Shown here piece by piece: positions 27,391 to 36,163 of a stretch of 64,000 nt of DNA. How positions within the stretch are numbered: position 1 is the stretch's first letter; each line of letters starts with the position of its first letter. Both the position numbers and the translations under genes were made by a program. The notes beneath the pieces were generated by a model. That model searched no databases, was not told where the DNA came from, and was given only the letters and a program-made list of their open reading frames with translations. Source of the DNA: Bryobacteraceae bacterium (GTDB lineage: Bacteria > Acidobacteriota > Terriglobia > Bryobacterales > Bryobacteraceae); contig JAIEPW010000018.1 in assembly GCA_019748195.1 (NCBI GenBank), positions 1 through 64,000 of the forward strand, written 5' to 3'.

Positions 27391-28734
27391 TCATTGTACC
27401 GGAGGGCGGGGGCGGGCCATCTCGTTTTTCGAGCAATCCAGCAATTCCGCGGCCAGGTTGCGCAGTATCGCCGCTCGCTCGTCCCAGCTTTCCCGGCGCG
27501 CGATCTCGATCCGGCGGCGCTCCCGTTCCCGGTCGGCTTCCGCGGCGGCCTCACCAAGTTGTTCCCCGAAATCGCCGCCCCCGTAAACCAGATCCCCATA
27601 TTGCAGCACTTCGGGCAGCGCCGAGCTGACTACCGGAAGGCCGCAGGCGAAATACTCGTACAGCTTGATGGGATTCGTCGCGCGGGTGAGCTCATTCACA
27701 CGAAAAGGAATCAGCCCGACATCGAACTCCGCCATCTGCCTGGGCAAATCCTCGTAGGCGACCTCGCCAGTCAGCTCGATGTTCGGAAGCGCGCGCAGCG
27801 CGTCCACTCCCGGGTTCTCCACGCGGCCGATCAGACGGAACGTCCACCGCGGATAGCGGAGCGCCGCGGCACGTATGACATCGGTGTCGAACCAGCTTTC
27901 GAGCGCGCCCACGTACCCGATCACCTTGCGGGGGCCGGAACCGCCACGGCGGGACTCGCGCGCCGCCCAGGCCAGGGAAAACGCCTCGGCGTCCACCGCG
28001 TTAGGCAAAAGGTGGGATTTCGCCGCGATCCCGGACCCCTGGCGGACGCCTTGCTCCCAGAGACTCCGCGCCGAAAAGAGCACCGCGTCCGCGTCGCGCA
28101 TCGCCTCCGGCTCGAAGCCGGCCACCTCGGAGGCCATATTCGGAAACCCGCGCAGAGCGTCGTGGCAGTCGTAAACAATAGGCCAACCGAAGCGGGATCG
28201 GAGCACTCTCGCCAGCGGTGTCCACACCGGCAGGGAAACGATCTGCAACGCCGCGCCGCCCAGGTGCTCCGCCAGTGGGTTCAGTTGCCGGGCCAGGTCG
28301 GTGGTTTCGGCCGTTGCAAGCAACCTGTGATGATACACAGGCTCCCGGGGCAGGCGCGGATGCAACTCCGCCACTCCCGGTTCCAGGCGGGAGAAGCGCG
28401 CCGATCCGGCTCCTTTCCGCAGGCCGGAAAACTGCCGGCCCAGGTGCGGGTTCAACAAGAAGGAACTCGCTCCGGATCGCGCGAGTGCCGACGCGAAATG
28501 CTGGGTTCGCTGCCGGCGAAAATGCCAATCGCTGAGCGGAAGGAAAATGAACGCCGGCTTGCGGCCGAATTCCAACTCGCGCTGCACGGCGGAGAGCGTC
28601 AGATCCCAATTCGGATAGTTCCAACAATCCTGGAAATACCGCGGACGCGCCTCAGGCCATAACGGGAAATACACCCATCGTAAATAATACGGGCGAATTG
28701 TTTCCTTCAGCGATCCTAACAACCGGAACGGCAA
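27391..28734 (-). CDS. Glycosyltransferase family 4-like protein
   Basis: A 447-residue GT-B glycosyltransferase. The C-terminal nucleotide-sugar domain is clear: VIGYVGALESWFDTDVI opens it, and TNPIKLYEYFACGLPVVSS is the GT4 donor-binding signature. The N-terminal acceptor domain has PIVYDCHDALRGFP. Start is TTG at 28734, supported by a TAGAAT box 6 nt before it and by lack of other starts before the conserved region. It probably adds a sugar to a surface polysaccharide or glycolipid; no other polysaccharide biosynthesis gene adjoins it, but the methyltransferase/sulfatase cassette is 3 kb upstream on the same strand. Confidence 0.9.
   Translation of the reverse strand: MPFRLLGSLKETIRPYYLRWVYFPLWPEARPRYFQDCWNYPNWDLTLSAVQRELEFGRKPAFIFLPLSDWHFRRQRTQHFASALARSGASSFLLNPHLGRQFSGLRKGAGSARFSRLEPGVAELHPRLPREPVYHHRLLATAETTDLARQLNPLAEHLGGAALQIVSLPVWTPLARVLRSRFGWPIVYDCHDALRGFPNMASEVAGFEPEAMRDADAVLFSARSLWEQGVRQGSGIAAKSHLLPNAVDAEAFSLAWAARESRRGGSGPRKVIGYVGALESWFDTDVIRAAALRYPRWTFRLIGRVENPGVDALRALPNIELTGEVAYEDLPRQMAEFDVGLIPFRVNELTRATNPIKLYEYFACGLPVVSSALPEVLQYGDLVYGGGDFGEQLGEAAAEADRERERRRIEIARRESWDERAAILRNLAAELLDCSKNEMARPRPPVQ
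27393..27398 (-). promoter_or_regulatory. -10 box, leaderless type, proline dehydrogenase
   Basis: TACAAT on the minus strand, 8 nt before the ATG at 27384, within the last codons of the upstream glycosyltransferase gene. Confidence 0.55.
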
Positions 28735-28740
28735 AGGTCG

Positions 28741-28746
28741 ATTCTA
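28741..28746 (-). promoter_or_regulatory. -10 box, leaderless type, glycosyltransferase
   Basis: TAGAAT on the minus strand, 6 nt before a TTG start at 28734. Confidence 0.55.
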
Positions 28747-28767
28747 ACACCGCACGGATGAAGCGCC

Positions 28768-29544
28768 TCAGGCAGCCTTGCGAATTTGCTTCAGCACGAT
28801 GTCCCCGTTAACGGTCTCCATCTTCAACTGCCCCCCGCCGGAGGAGCCGATGCTTCCGTTCAGCTTCCGCTTACCGTACTTGCCGCGGACTGTGATCGCC
28901 TGATCGGCTTCGATTTGGCCGTTGACGGTCTCAGCTTCCAGCGAAGCGCTCGCGCCGGCCGGCAGGCTGATCTCGATATCTCCATTCACGGTTTCGAAGG
29001 ACCGGACGCCCGTCCAGGTTGGCGCGCCCATGGCCGCGACGATCTTGCCGTTTACCGTTTCCGCTGTCGCGCTGCCCGAGGTGGAGAGAACAATCGAGCC
29101 GTTCACCGTATCGGCGTCGATGTCGGATCTCAGATTGGTCGCCGTGATGTCGCCGTTTACGTTGTTCGCCACCAGCGTAACGCCGGCGGGAACCTGCACC
29201 GTGAACTCCACCTTCACGTCGTTGTCGCGCACGCTGCTGCGGCCGCCGCTGCCGGGCTCGCACGTGTTGGCCCGGCCCAACCAATCCGACGACGGGTAAA
29301 CCGCGCAAATCGTGACGCCATTGGCGTGCTCGAGCTTCACGATTTCCACCTTGCCCGGGTCGCTCTTCTTGGCGCGCTTCACCACCGAAACCATCGCCTC
29401 TCCGGCGGCGGCGGGGGTGGCCACAATCGAGCCGTTAATCCCCTTGATTTCCAGGCGCTTGCCGGAGGCCAGCGAGCCTTTCCAGTCAAAATCGGCGGAC
29501 AGCGCCAGAACCGGCGCGAGGCATGCGGCAAGCAGGTGTCTCAT
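28768..29544 (-). CDS. Secreted DUF4097 repeat (bactofilin/adhesin-like) protein
   Basis: A 258-residue secreted protein with a signal peptide (MRHLLAACLAPVLALS). The body is a beta-solenoid: at least eight copies of a (V/I/L)NG(S/D/K/Q)I core recur every 18-30 residues (INGSIVA, VNGDITA, VNGSIVL, VNGKIVA, VNGDIEI, VNGQIEA, LNGSIGS, VNGDIVL). This is the DUF4097 pattern, seen in secreted or membrane-linked proteins of unknown function. ATG 29544 has TAGAAG, a near -10, 6 nt upstream; a GTG three bases earlier is also possible. Confidence 0.85.
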   Translation of the reverse strand: MRHLLAACLAPVLALSADFDWKGSLASGKRLEIKGINGSIVATPAAAGEAMVSVVKRAKKSDPGKVEIVKLEHANGVTICAVYPSSDWLGRANTCEPGSGGRSSVRDNDVKVEFTVQVPAGVTLVANNVNGDITATNLRSDIDADTVNGSIVLSTSGSATAETVNGKIVAAMGAPTWTGVRSFETVNGDIEISLPAGASASLEAETVNGQIEADQAITVRGKYGKRKLNGSIGSSGGGQLKMETVNGDIVLKQIRKAA

Positions 29545-29586
29545 CACGAACTTCTACGCACCAACTCACGGAAAGGTTCGCGAAAA

Positions 29587-31608
29587 TTACTGGCCGCCTC
29601 CCGTTCGCTGTCCAGCCGGCCGCGAGAAGTACTTGTTATACCAGGCGATGGAGCGGTCGATCGAGTCGATCTGGTGCTTGGTTTCGCGCAGCCCGTGGCC
29701 CTCGCGGGGATAGCGGACCATCACCGTCTCCACGCCGACATCCTTCAGCGCGATGTAAAACTGCTCCACCTCGGCGATCGGCACGTCGTTGTCGTTTTCG
29801 CCATGCAGGATCAGTGTAGGCGTCTTGGCTTTCCCCACATGCTTCAGCGCGGACCGCTCCCACAACAAATCCATCAGGTTGCCCTGATGCGGCCGCGCCC
29901 CCCACTCCATCTCCTCATACTGGTTGTAGTAGGTCATGTAGTTGTAGCTGATCAGATTGGTAATCGCCGCGAAGGGGATCGCCGCCTTGAAGATGTGCGT
30001 CTGCGTGATCAGCCAACAGGTGAGCTGCCCGCCGTAGCTGCCGCCCTCGACACCCAGTCGCTCGCGATCGATCCAGCCGTAACGGCGCAGGGCCGCGCTC
30101 ACCCCGTAGAGAACGTCCATCCCCTCGTCGCCATTCTGATCCCGGAACACGGCGTCGGCGAACTTCTGGCCGTACCCCGTCGATCCGCGGAAGTTCACCT
30201 GCAACACGCCGAAGCCCTGCGCCGCATATACCTGGTTCTTATGCTGGAAGCCCGGTCCGCGCTGCCCGTGCGGCCCCCCGTGAATGCTCACGATCAACGG
30301 ATGCCTCGAGGCCGCTGTCATCCCCAGCGGCTTGGTAAGGAACGCCTCCACCTCCCACTTGTTGTCATTGGAGACGAAGGTGAATGACTCGACTTCAGCC
30401 ATCTGCTTGCCGGAGAGCACAGCGGCGTTCAGGTCGGTCAGCTTGCGCGCGGCTTTGCCGGGTTCGAGCACGTATACCTGCGCCAGGTCTCCAGGGCTAG
30501 TGAACGTGTACGCGATGGTTCCGTTTCGTGCCACGGAATAAGACGACACCGCGCCGCGATCCTTCACCACTGCTTCCGGCGCCCCACCGCCGACGGGCAT
30601 CCGATATAGATTCACGCTCCCGCGCTCCTGCAGCGTGAAGTAGACATGACGCCCGTCCGGAGACCAGGAATGCGCGTCCTGGCGGTTGTCCACTGCGGCG
30701 CCGATCTCCCGCCTCTCACGCCCGTCGGCGGAGACCACCCACAGGTGCGTGTCTTCCATGGTCGTCTCCAGATCCGTCAGACCCCGGCGCGTCCCCAGGT
30801 ACAGCAGCGACTTCCCGTCCGGCGACCAGCGCGGGATGTACTCGCAGCTTTCGGTCGCGGTGATGCGGCGCGTGCTTCCGTCGCTGAGCTTCCAGGCGAA
30901 AAGATCGTAGTTGTGAAAGATATCCTGGTCAGGCTCGCGATTCGAGACGAAGACGATCTCGTCGCCCGAAGGCGACCAGTCCACCGAGTGCTCGTACGTC
31001 GCGCCGGTGGTCAACTGCTTCACCGTTCCAGAGGCAATTTCCACCGTGTATAGCTTGGGACGCCGGTTGTCGTTGAACCGGGTGTTGCCTTCGTCCAGGT
31101 CCGGCTTGTACAAGTACCGGGTAATCACCACAGGATCGCCGGTGGCATCCGCGGTCTCCGGCCCTGGGATCGAGGAAACGAAAGCGATGCTCTTCGAATC
31201 GGGCGACCACGTGTAGCGCTTGCCGGTCTCGGGAAGCGGGCTGTTGGTCCATTGCAGTTCATGCAGGAACTTTGCCCCCGTGCCGTCCGGCCTGGCGATC
31301 ACCAGCCCGGACTTGTCTCCCACCTTGCCGGAGTAGGCGATCCATTGCCCATCGGGCGACCATAGCGGTCCCGACGATGCTTCGCCCGGCCCCCCGAATC
31401 GCGTCTCCCGCCCGCCGGCGAGCTCGCGCACCCAGATCTGCGAGTATGGCCGTCCCGGCTTCTCGTTGTTGTTGACCGTATAGGCGAGCCTGGCGCCGTC
31501 CGGCGAGAAGCTGACGTTACCGGCGGAGCGGAGCCGGTACAAATCGTTGGAGGTGAGTTGCGCGAACAGTAAGGGGCCGAACAGAAAGGGAAGGCATCGA
31601 AACAACAT
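29587..31608 (-). CDS. Secreted S9-family prolyl oligopeptidase / acylaminoacyl-peptidase
   Basis: A 673-residue serine peptidase. Signal peptide (MLFRCLPFLFGPLLFAQ), a PD40-type seven-bladed propeller (about 20-400, with SFSPDGARLAYT, LWSPDGQWIAYS, TWSPDSKSIAFV, RWSPDGKSLLYL, SWSPDGRHVYFT) and an alpha/beta hydrolase domain. The nucleophile is Ser524 in GGSYGG, the likely catalytic Asp is 606 in HGENDNDVP, and the His is 638 in REGHGL. HGGPHGQRG forms the oxyanion region. It degrades short peptides in the periplasm. ATG 31608 carries a TATACT box 7 nt upstream. Confidence 0.95.
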   Translation of the reverse strand: MLFRCLPFLFGPLLFAQLTSNDLYRLRSAGNVSFSPDGARLAYTVNNNEKPGRPYSQIWVRELAGGRETRFGGPGEASSGPLWSPDGQWIAYSGKVGDKSGLVIARPDGTGAKFLHELQWTNSPLPETGKRYTWSPDSKSIAFVSSIPGPETADATGDPVVITRYLYKPDLDEGNTRFNDNRRPKLYTVEIASGTVKQLTTGATYEHSVDWSPSGDEIVFVSNREPDQDIFHNYDLFAWKLSDGSTRRITATESCEYIPRWSPDGKSLLYLGTRRGLTDLETTMEDTHLWVVSADGRERREIGAAVDNRQDAHSWSPDGRHVYFTLQERGSVNLYRMPVGGGAPEAVVKDRGAVSSYSVARNGTIAYTFTSPGDLAQVYVLEPGKAARKLTDLNAAVLSGKQMAEVESFTFVSNDNKWEVEAFLTKPLGMTAASRHPLIVSIHGGPHGQRGPGFQHKNQVYAAQGFGVLQVNFRGSTGYGQKFADAVFRDQNGDEGMDVLYGVSAALRRYGWIDRERLGVEGGSYGGQLTCWLITQTHIFKAAIPFAAITNLISYNYMTYYNQYEEMEWGARPHQGNLMDLLWERSALKHVGKAKTPTLILHGENDNDVPIAEVEQFYIALKDVGVETVMVRYPREGHGLRETKHQIDSIDRSIAWYNKYFSRPAGQRTGGGQ

Positions 31609-31615
31609 GTAGGGC

Positions 31616-31621
31616 AGTATA
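31616..31621 (-). promoter_or_regulatory. -10 box, leaderless type, S9 peptidase
   Basis: TATACT on the minus strand, 7 nt before the ATG at 31608, in the 30-nt gap after the sulfatase-like gene. Confidence 0.6.
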
Positions 31622-31638
31622 CGTGAACTCGCGAAGAG

Positions 31639-33285
31639 CTAACGCCGGTGCTCGGAACGAAGCTCGGCCGCGCCCGCGCGCCGCGCGGCGATCCACTTTG
31701 CAACGCCGCCCGCATCGCGAATTTCGCCGCCCAGCAGTGCGAGCGTCAGGTCCTTCAACAGGATCGCCGGAAACGGGTTGTTCTCGACAAAAGGCTGTGC
31801 CGCACCCGGCATTTTCACGATCAGCGGCACGGTGGTGGATTCGCCTTTCGCGGCCAATGCCCGTAGCTCCGGGCTCGCGCCCGGCATGTGCGCCCACTCG
31901 GCGGGCCGGTATCCATGATCCGCGGTTACGATCAGCACCGTGGATTCCCACAACCCGCGAGCCTCCAGTTCCCGCCGGACCTCGCCCACCGTGCGGTCCA
32001 CCAGGTCGAGGTTGTCCAGGTAATCGGAGTCCGGCGAGTTGCTGAATTCCTTCCTGCGGCGATCCCAGATCCCGGGGGGATGCGGAACGGGCCAATGGGT
32101 GTACACGAAATCGAGTTTCGGATTCGATATCAGCGGCAGCGCACGCTCGCGCACCTGCCGGTAGAGCTTGAGGTAAGCCGCCTGCTCGCGGTGGTATTGC
32201 ACGCCCAGGGCGGCCAGCCAGGCGTCCTCGGCGGGCGCGCCGCGCAGCCGGGAAGAAAGCATTCCCCACTGCATCCGGAACAGTAGCGGGATCGCCGCCG
32301 CCAAGCCGCTCTTGGCAACCATCCGTTCCTTGCGCAAAACCAGGATTGCCTCGCCATGCAAGGCGCTCGAGCAATCCGCCAGGCTGTCGCCGAAAACGCG
32401 GCAATAAGGGTGATACCAGCCGGCGATCGCGGCGTTCCAACCTCGTGCTCGCGTCTGCTGGAACAGGTGGGGACTTCCCCGCCAGTCGACGCCGTCCGGA
32501 GCCTTGCTGGTAAACAGACGCAGCCGGTCCGGACCTTCGCCAAGCGCCGCCGCCACATGCTGTCCAGTCGTTAGCCCGGGGATCGCCACGTCGGTGGTTC
32601 CTCCGGCCCGCTGTGCTTTCGCCGCGGAAAACGACTGCGCCCGCAGCCGGTCCAGCTCCGGGAGCTCCAGGCTGGCGGGCCGTTCCTCGAACGCCATCCG
32701 CTGATCGAATTCATCGAATAACAACCACACCACGCGCGTGGATGGCGCCGCCGCGCGGACTGCGCCCCCCGTCCGCGCCTCAAACGCCGTCGCGGACGGT
32801 CCGGCGAAAATTCGCCGCGCGAAATCCGCGCCCATTACGGGAAAGATCAGGAACATCGCCGCCGAGACGTTGCGGGCGGCGATCACGATCCGCGGGTTGC
32901 CGCGCCACAACTGCAGGATGCCCCACGCCAGTCCGGTCTCGGTCAGAAGAGCGCCCGCATTGAATAGCGCGCCCGCGTTCACCTGACGTTCGTTCAGAAA
33001 GCTTCGTACGAGCTCAAGCGAGACTATCAGCACCGCGGTGAACGCCGTCTGCGCGACCCGCCGCATTACCAGCCTGCCGCTCCGCACCGCCGCTTTCCAG
33101 GCGATCCAATAAGCTGCCGAAATCAGCAGCGAGCAGATCAGCGTCGCGTACAGATACGTGCGGTCCGCCGCCGATTCGCGGTAGTAGTCCAGCATCGGAA
33201 CGTTCAGACCCTGCTGGTCATACCAGAACAGAATGAAGCTCAGGCATCCCGCGGTCAGGCAGGCGAAAAGGTTGCGATGCTTCAT
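31639..33285 (-). CDS. Membrane-anchored sulfatase/phosphoethanolamine-transferase-like protein
   Basis: A 548-residue protein with about four to five N-terminal membrane helices (residues roughly 5-25, 45-66, 80-95, 100-125, 138-155) and a periplasmic alkaline-phosphatase-fold domain. Metal-binding features are WLLFDEFDQR near residue 187 in place of the usual DExR strand, TTDVAIPGLTTGQ (nucleophile-loop position), DFVYTHWPVPH, and VLIVTADHGYRP (Asp-His of the second metal). The fold is that of arylsulfatases, LTA synthase and lipid A phosphoethanolamine transferases. It overlaps the methyltransferase stop by ATGA. Likely it modifies or cleaves a surface polymer; the exact reaction is not decidable. 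Confidence 0.88.
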   Translation of the reverse strand: MKHRNLFACLTAGCLSFILFWYDQQGLNVPMLDYYRESAADRTYLYATLICSLLISAAYWIAWKAAVRSGRLVMRRVAQTAFTAVLIVSLELVRSFLNERQVNAGALFNAGALLTETGLAWGILQLWRGNPRIVIAARNVSAAMFLIFPVMGADFARRIFAGPSATAFEARTGGAVRAAAPSTRVVWLLFDEFDQRMAFEERPASLELPELDRLRAQSFSAAKAQRAGGTTDVAIPGLTTGQHVAAALGEGPDRLRLFTSKAPDGVDWRGSPHLFQQTRARGWNAAIAGWYHPYCRVFGDSLADCSSALHGEAILVLRKERMVAKSGLAAAIPLLFRMQWGMLSSRLRGAPAEDAWLAALGVQYHREQAAYLKLYRQVRERALPLISNPKLDFVYTHWPVPHPPGIWDRRRKEFSNSPDSDYLDNLDLVDRTVGEVRRELEARGLWESTVLIVTADHGYRPAEWAHMPGASPELRALAAKGESTTVPLIVKMPGAAQPFVENNPFPAILLKDLTLALLGGEIRDAGGVAKWIAARRAGAAELRSEHRR

Positions 33286-34721
33286 GAGGTCTTCTTGCGC
33301 AGCAGATACAACCAGCGCTCCATTCCCTGGACCCGCTCCGCGCGGACCACATCGAAGTGCTCGCCGGCTGCGCGTTCAAAAGCCTCCGCGCTGAGCCCCT
33401 CGTGCAGAGACTCGCGCCCCCGCACGATGCGCTGGAACATCGGATCTCCCGGTCCGACAAATTCGATCAGCGCGTATTCGCGGGTCAGGTCGAAGGCCAG
33501 CCGCAGGATCTCCGGCAGAGGTACGCGCTCGGTCACCAGCATGTGATGGATTACCGCCAGCATCAGCACCAGGTCGAAACGGCCGCGCGCCCGGTCCAGG
33601 AACGAATCCGCCTCGCGGTTCCGCCATCCTACGCCGGGAGTCGGGCGGGTGATGTCTACAACCAGGGGGAGAATATCCAGGTCGCGTGCCCGCGCCAGCC
33701 TCCAGATCCTTCCGGCAACCACCGCGTCGCTGTCGATCGCCACCACGGAAGCACCCTCCGATGCCGCCAAGGCGCTGAAGTGACCCTCGTTTGCGCCTAC
33801 GTCCAACACCCTGGAAGGCGTGGCCAAGGCCATCGCTTGGCGAACGAATCTCTCTTTCTGGTCGAATTGCGCGGCATCGTAGAGCGCGGTGCTGCCCAGA
33901 TATCCGGTCCACACCGACTCGGCGGACTTGGGCGTCAGTCGCGACAACTGTCGTCGAAGCCCTTTCAGGATGCCTTCCACGACAAATCGCGCCTGATCGG
34001 CGCTGGGCAGCGGCTTCTTCCGGTACACCGCCGGATTCCGGGCGCCGCCGCCCAGCCACTTTGGCAGCGTTACCAGACTGAGAAATGGTGGCCGCAGCCT
34101 GTCCAAGGGACCCGCCCACGCATATACCTGCTCCGGCTCCAACCCGTCCCGCTGCGCGAGCATCATCCCGGACAACGGAATCCCCAACTCACGATTCGCC
34201 AGCAGCGGCAGCAGAAAGTTGCGGATGAACTGCGCATACGGAACCCACCTCCCGTCCAGGGGGTCCCGCTTCTCGAACGACAGCAGATCGACGAATACCG
34301 GATGGGGGCCGCGAAACAGCACGTTGGAGGGCGCTGCGTCCTTCAGACCATAACCCTGCTCGATCGCCGCCAGCGCCAACTCCAGCGTCAAATCGCCGGC
34401 CGCATGCAGCATCTCCGGCGGCCATTCGTAGGCGTAGCTGGGGAAGACGACGCGCTCGTGCTCGAACAGGACTTCGCCGGGCGCGACTTCACGTCCCAGC
34501 GCGGCCGCCAAGTGCACCAGGTCCGCGGTCTCGGTGGCGACAAGCTTGCGCTCTTCGAGCAGCCGCAGCGCGAACGGCGTCTTCAACAGCTCCGTCAGCT
34601 CGCGGGCCGACCCCGCGTTCACCAGCCGCAGAATGCGGTCGCCCTGGCGGATCACCACTCCCGCGGGATCACGGAAGGAGCAAACCGCGTCGGAGGTGTG
34701 CGTTACTTGCGCTTGCGCCAC
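33282..34721 (-). CDS. NoeA-like SAM-dependent methyltransferase with kinase-like N-terminal half
   Basis: A 479-residue two-part protein. Residues 1-250 match the N-terminal module of nodulation-protein-NoeA-type methyltransferases: FRDPAGVVIRQGDRILRLVN, YEWPPEMLHAAGDLTLELALA, and YGLKDAAPSNVLFRGPHPVFVDLLSF, the last resembling the HxDxxxxN catalytic loop of aminoglycoside/choline kinases but with KDAAPSN. Residues 285-479 hold a class I methyltransferase with SAM motif VLDVGANEGHFSALAA and acidic motif VVAIDSDA. GTG start at 34721 overlaps the small membrane protein gene by 19 nt. In other bacteria this family lies in polysaccharide or glycolipid decoration clusters. Role here: methylation of a surface glycan (inference). 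Confidence 0.87.
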   Translation of the reverse strand: MAQAQVTHTSDAVCSFRDPAGVVIRQGDRILRLVNAGSARELTELLKTPFALRLLEERKLVATETADLVHLAAALGREVAPGEVLFEHERVVFPSYAYEWPPEMLHAAGDLTLELALAAIEQGYGLKDAAPSNVLFRGPHPVFVDLLSFEKRDPLDGRWVPYAQFIRNFLLPLLANRELGIPLSGMMLAQRDGLEPEQVYAWAGPLDRLRPPFLSLVTLPKWLGGGARNPAVYRKKPLPSADQARFVVEGILKGLRRQLSRLTPKSAESVWTGYLGSTALYDAAQFDQKERFVRQAMALATPSRVLDVGANEGHFSALAASEGASVVAIDSDAVVAGRIWRLARARDLDILPLVVDITRPTPGVGWRNREADSFLDRARGRFDLVLMLAVIHHMLVTERVPLPEILRLAFDLTREYALIEFVGPGDPMFQRIVRGRESLHEGLSAEAFERAAGEHFDVVRAERVQGMERWLYLLRKKTS

Positions 34722-34894
34722 AGTTTCTCGAAGAACCGGCGGAAGTAAAAGCTGGCGCCCAGGAACGCCGCCACCAAAGCCTGATAGATCAGCGCGCCCG
34801 AGCCCGGGTCCGCGTATCCCAAGGCCGAATCAGCCGTAAACAGAAGCAGCATCAGCAATAAAGCCATCACTGGCGGTTGCGATTGGGACTGCAT
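34703..34894 (-). CDS. Small YADPGSG membrane protein
   Basis: A 63-residue protein: an N-terminal signal-like helix (MALLLMLLLFTADSALG from residue 10), a conserved YADPGSGALIYQ turn, a second helix (ALVAAFLGASFYF) and a very basic end (RRFFEKLWRKRK). Proteins with this Y-x-DPG-(S/T)G turn between two helices recur, as far as I recall, next to surface-glycan genes in Acidobacteriota and relatives; function unknown. A GAGG sits 4 nt before ATG 34894. It overlaps the methyltransferase gene by 19 nt, so the three genes downstream are one unit. Confidence 0.75.
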   Translation of the reverse strand: MQSQSQPPVMALLLMLLLFTADSALGYADPGSGALIYQALVAAFLGASFYFRRFFEKLWRKRK

Positions 34895-35533
34895 GGCGCC
34901 TCATTCCGGGAAGCTTGGCCGACTGCTCCCCTTTGGGGCTATCGGCTTGAAGGGGCAGGGAGTTTAGACTGCGGGATTCACTGCAAGGTCGCCCGGTTGA
35001 AGCTCGCTACGAAGCTTCCTGGTGGCCCGGTTTGCAAGCAGCGGCCGGAAACTCAGAAGCCGTCCGGGAACCGGCGATCCCACCAGTCCGAAGTTGCGGG
35101 CGCAGTCGTTCGTCGTCAGAACAACTGCATTCAGGTCCAAACGCGAGCCGGCAACCGGTGCTGCGTTCAGCCACCAGCGCAAACGCATCGGACGGGCGAA
35201 CACAGCCAGGTTTTTCCAGCTATGAACACATCCCGGTCCAGCCCGCCCGCGCAGAGACAGCCGAAATTCGGCCCTTTAGTCGGCCGCATTCCGAACCTGC
35301 GGCTACTTGGTGGACCCTCATCACCCTCCAGTGAACACATGGTAGCCCCACGGAAAGCGTCCAACAGCATCGTTTCACCGCGGCAAGCGACGACGGATTT
35401 GGAATCAATGGCGTCGAAAACCGGATCATGCCCTTGAGATACCATGGCCTCCCATAGTTCCGCCTCCTCCACAGCGCCTCTTCGCCCAACCTTCGCCACC
35501 CCCGCTCCAGACACGCGTCCCGGCCCGATAGCG
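34895..35533. other. Gene-poor intergenic region, about 640 nt
   Basis: Divergent gap between the small membrane protein (-) and the ECF sigma factor (+). No frame here looks like a real protein: a + strand frame (34877-35437) has random composition, and minus-strand frames such as LVGSPVPGRLLSFRPLLANR are unlinked fragments. Base composition is closer to even than in the flanking genes. Near the small gene a hairpin is seen: GCCGA (34918-34922) with TCGGC (34942-34946), enclosing CCCC-TTT-GGGG, in its 5' leader. It may hold a decayed gene or a long regulatory leader. Confidence 0.5.
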
Positions 35534-35539
35534 TATAGT
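35534..35539 (+). promoter_or_regulatory. -10 box, leaderless type, ECF sigma gene
   Basis: TATAGT, 6 nt (GAGGGC) before the ATG at 35546; selects this start over an in-frame ATG at 35444. Confidence 0.6.
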
Positions 35540-35545
35540 GAGGGC

Positions 35546-36163
35546 ATGGCACAGGCGACCGCGGTCTTCGACGAGGCGCCCCTGCTCGAGCGTGCGCGGG
35601 CAGGCGACGCCGAGGCTTTCACCGAACTCGTCCAGCATTACGAACGCCGGATCTACCGGCTGGCCAAACACATTACCCAGAACGACGAGGATGCCGAGGA
35701 CGTCCTACAGGAGACGTTCCTCAAAGCCTTCGAGCATCTTCCCGGCTTCCAGGGCAACTCCAAGTTCTACACCTGGGTCACCCGCATCGCCGTGAATGAA
35801 GCGCTGATGAAGCTTCGCAAGCGCAAGAGCGACAAAACCGTGCCCTTGGACGAGCCGGTCGACACCGGCGATGAGCTGATGGTCCGCGAAATCGCCGTGT
35901 GGGAGGAGAACGCCGAGGAAAAGTACTCCCGTCAGGAAATGAACGACATTCTGCAGAAGGCGGTCGACGGCCTCAAGCCAGATTTCCGCACCGTTTTCGT
36001 TTTAAGGGACATCGAAGAACTGAGCACGGAAGAGACCGCCGAAGCTCTGGGGATTTCGGTGCCGGCCGTCAAGAGCCGGCTGCTGCGGGCGCGGCTGCAA
36101 CTGCGCGAGAAGTTGACCAGGCAGTTCAAGCGCAAGGGAGAGAACATCTTTGATTACTTGTAA
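35546..36163 (+). CDS. RNA polymerase ECF sigma factor
   Basis: A 205-residue ECF sigma-70 factor. Region 2 is DEDAEDVLQETFLKAFEHLPGFQG with the -10-recognition helix FYTWVTRIAVNEALMKLRKRK; region 4 is LSTEETAEALGISVPAVKSRLLRARLQLREKL, a helix-turn-helix for the -35 element. An acidic linker (TVPLDEPVDTGDELMVRE) joins them. It overlaps by 14 nt a zinc-finger anti-sigma gene, its presumed regulator. The promoter is a housekeeping-type TATAGT rather than an ECF-type motif, so autoregulation is not suggested. Confidence 0.95.
   Translation: MAQATAVFDEAPLLERARAGDAEAFTELVQHYERRIYRLAKHITQNDEDAEDVLQETFLKAFEHLPGFQGNSKFYTWVTRIAVNEALMKLRKRKSDKTVPLDEPVDTGDELMVREIAVWEENAEEKYSRQEMNDILQKAVDGLKPDFRTVFVLRDIEELSTEETAEALGISVPAVKSRLLRARLQLREKLTRQFKRKGENIFDYL

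Noticed and set aside
34877-35437. A 186-codon + strand gene in the divergent gap
   Set aside because: Low hydrophobicity, high Arg/Ser/Pro content, no start signal and no family resemblance; likely chance.
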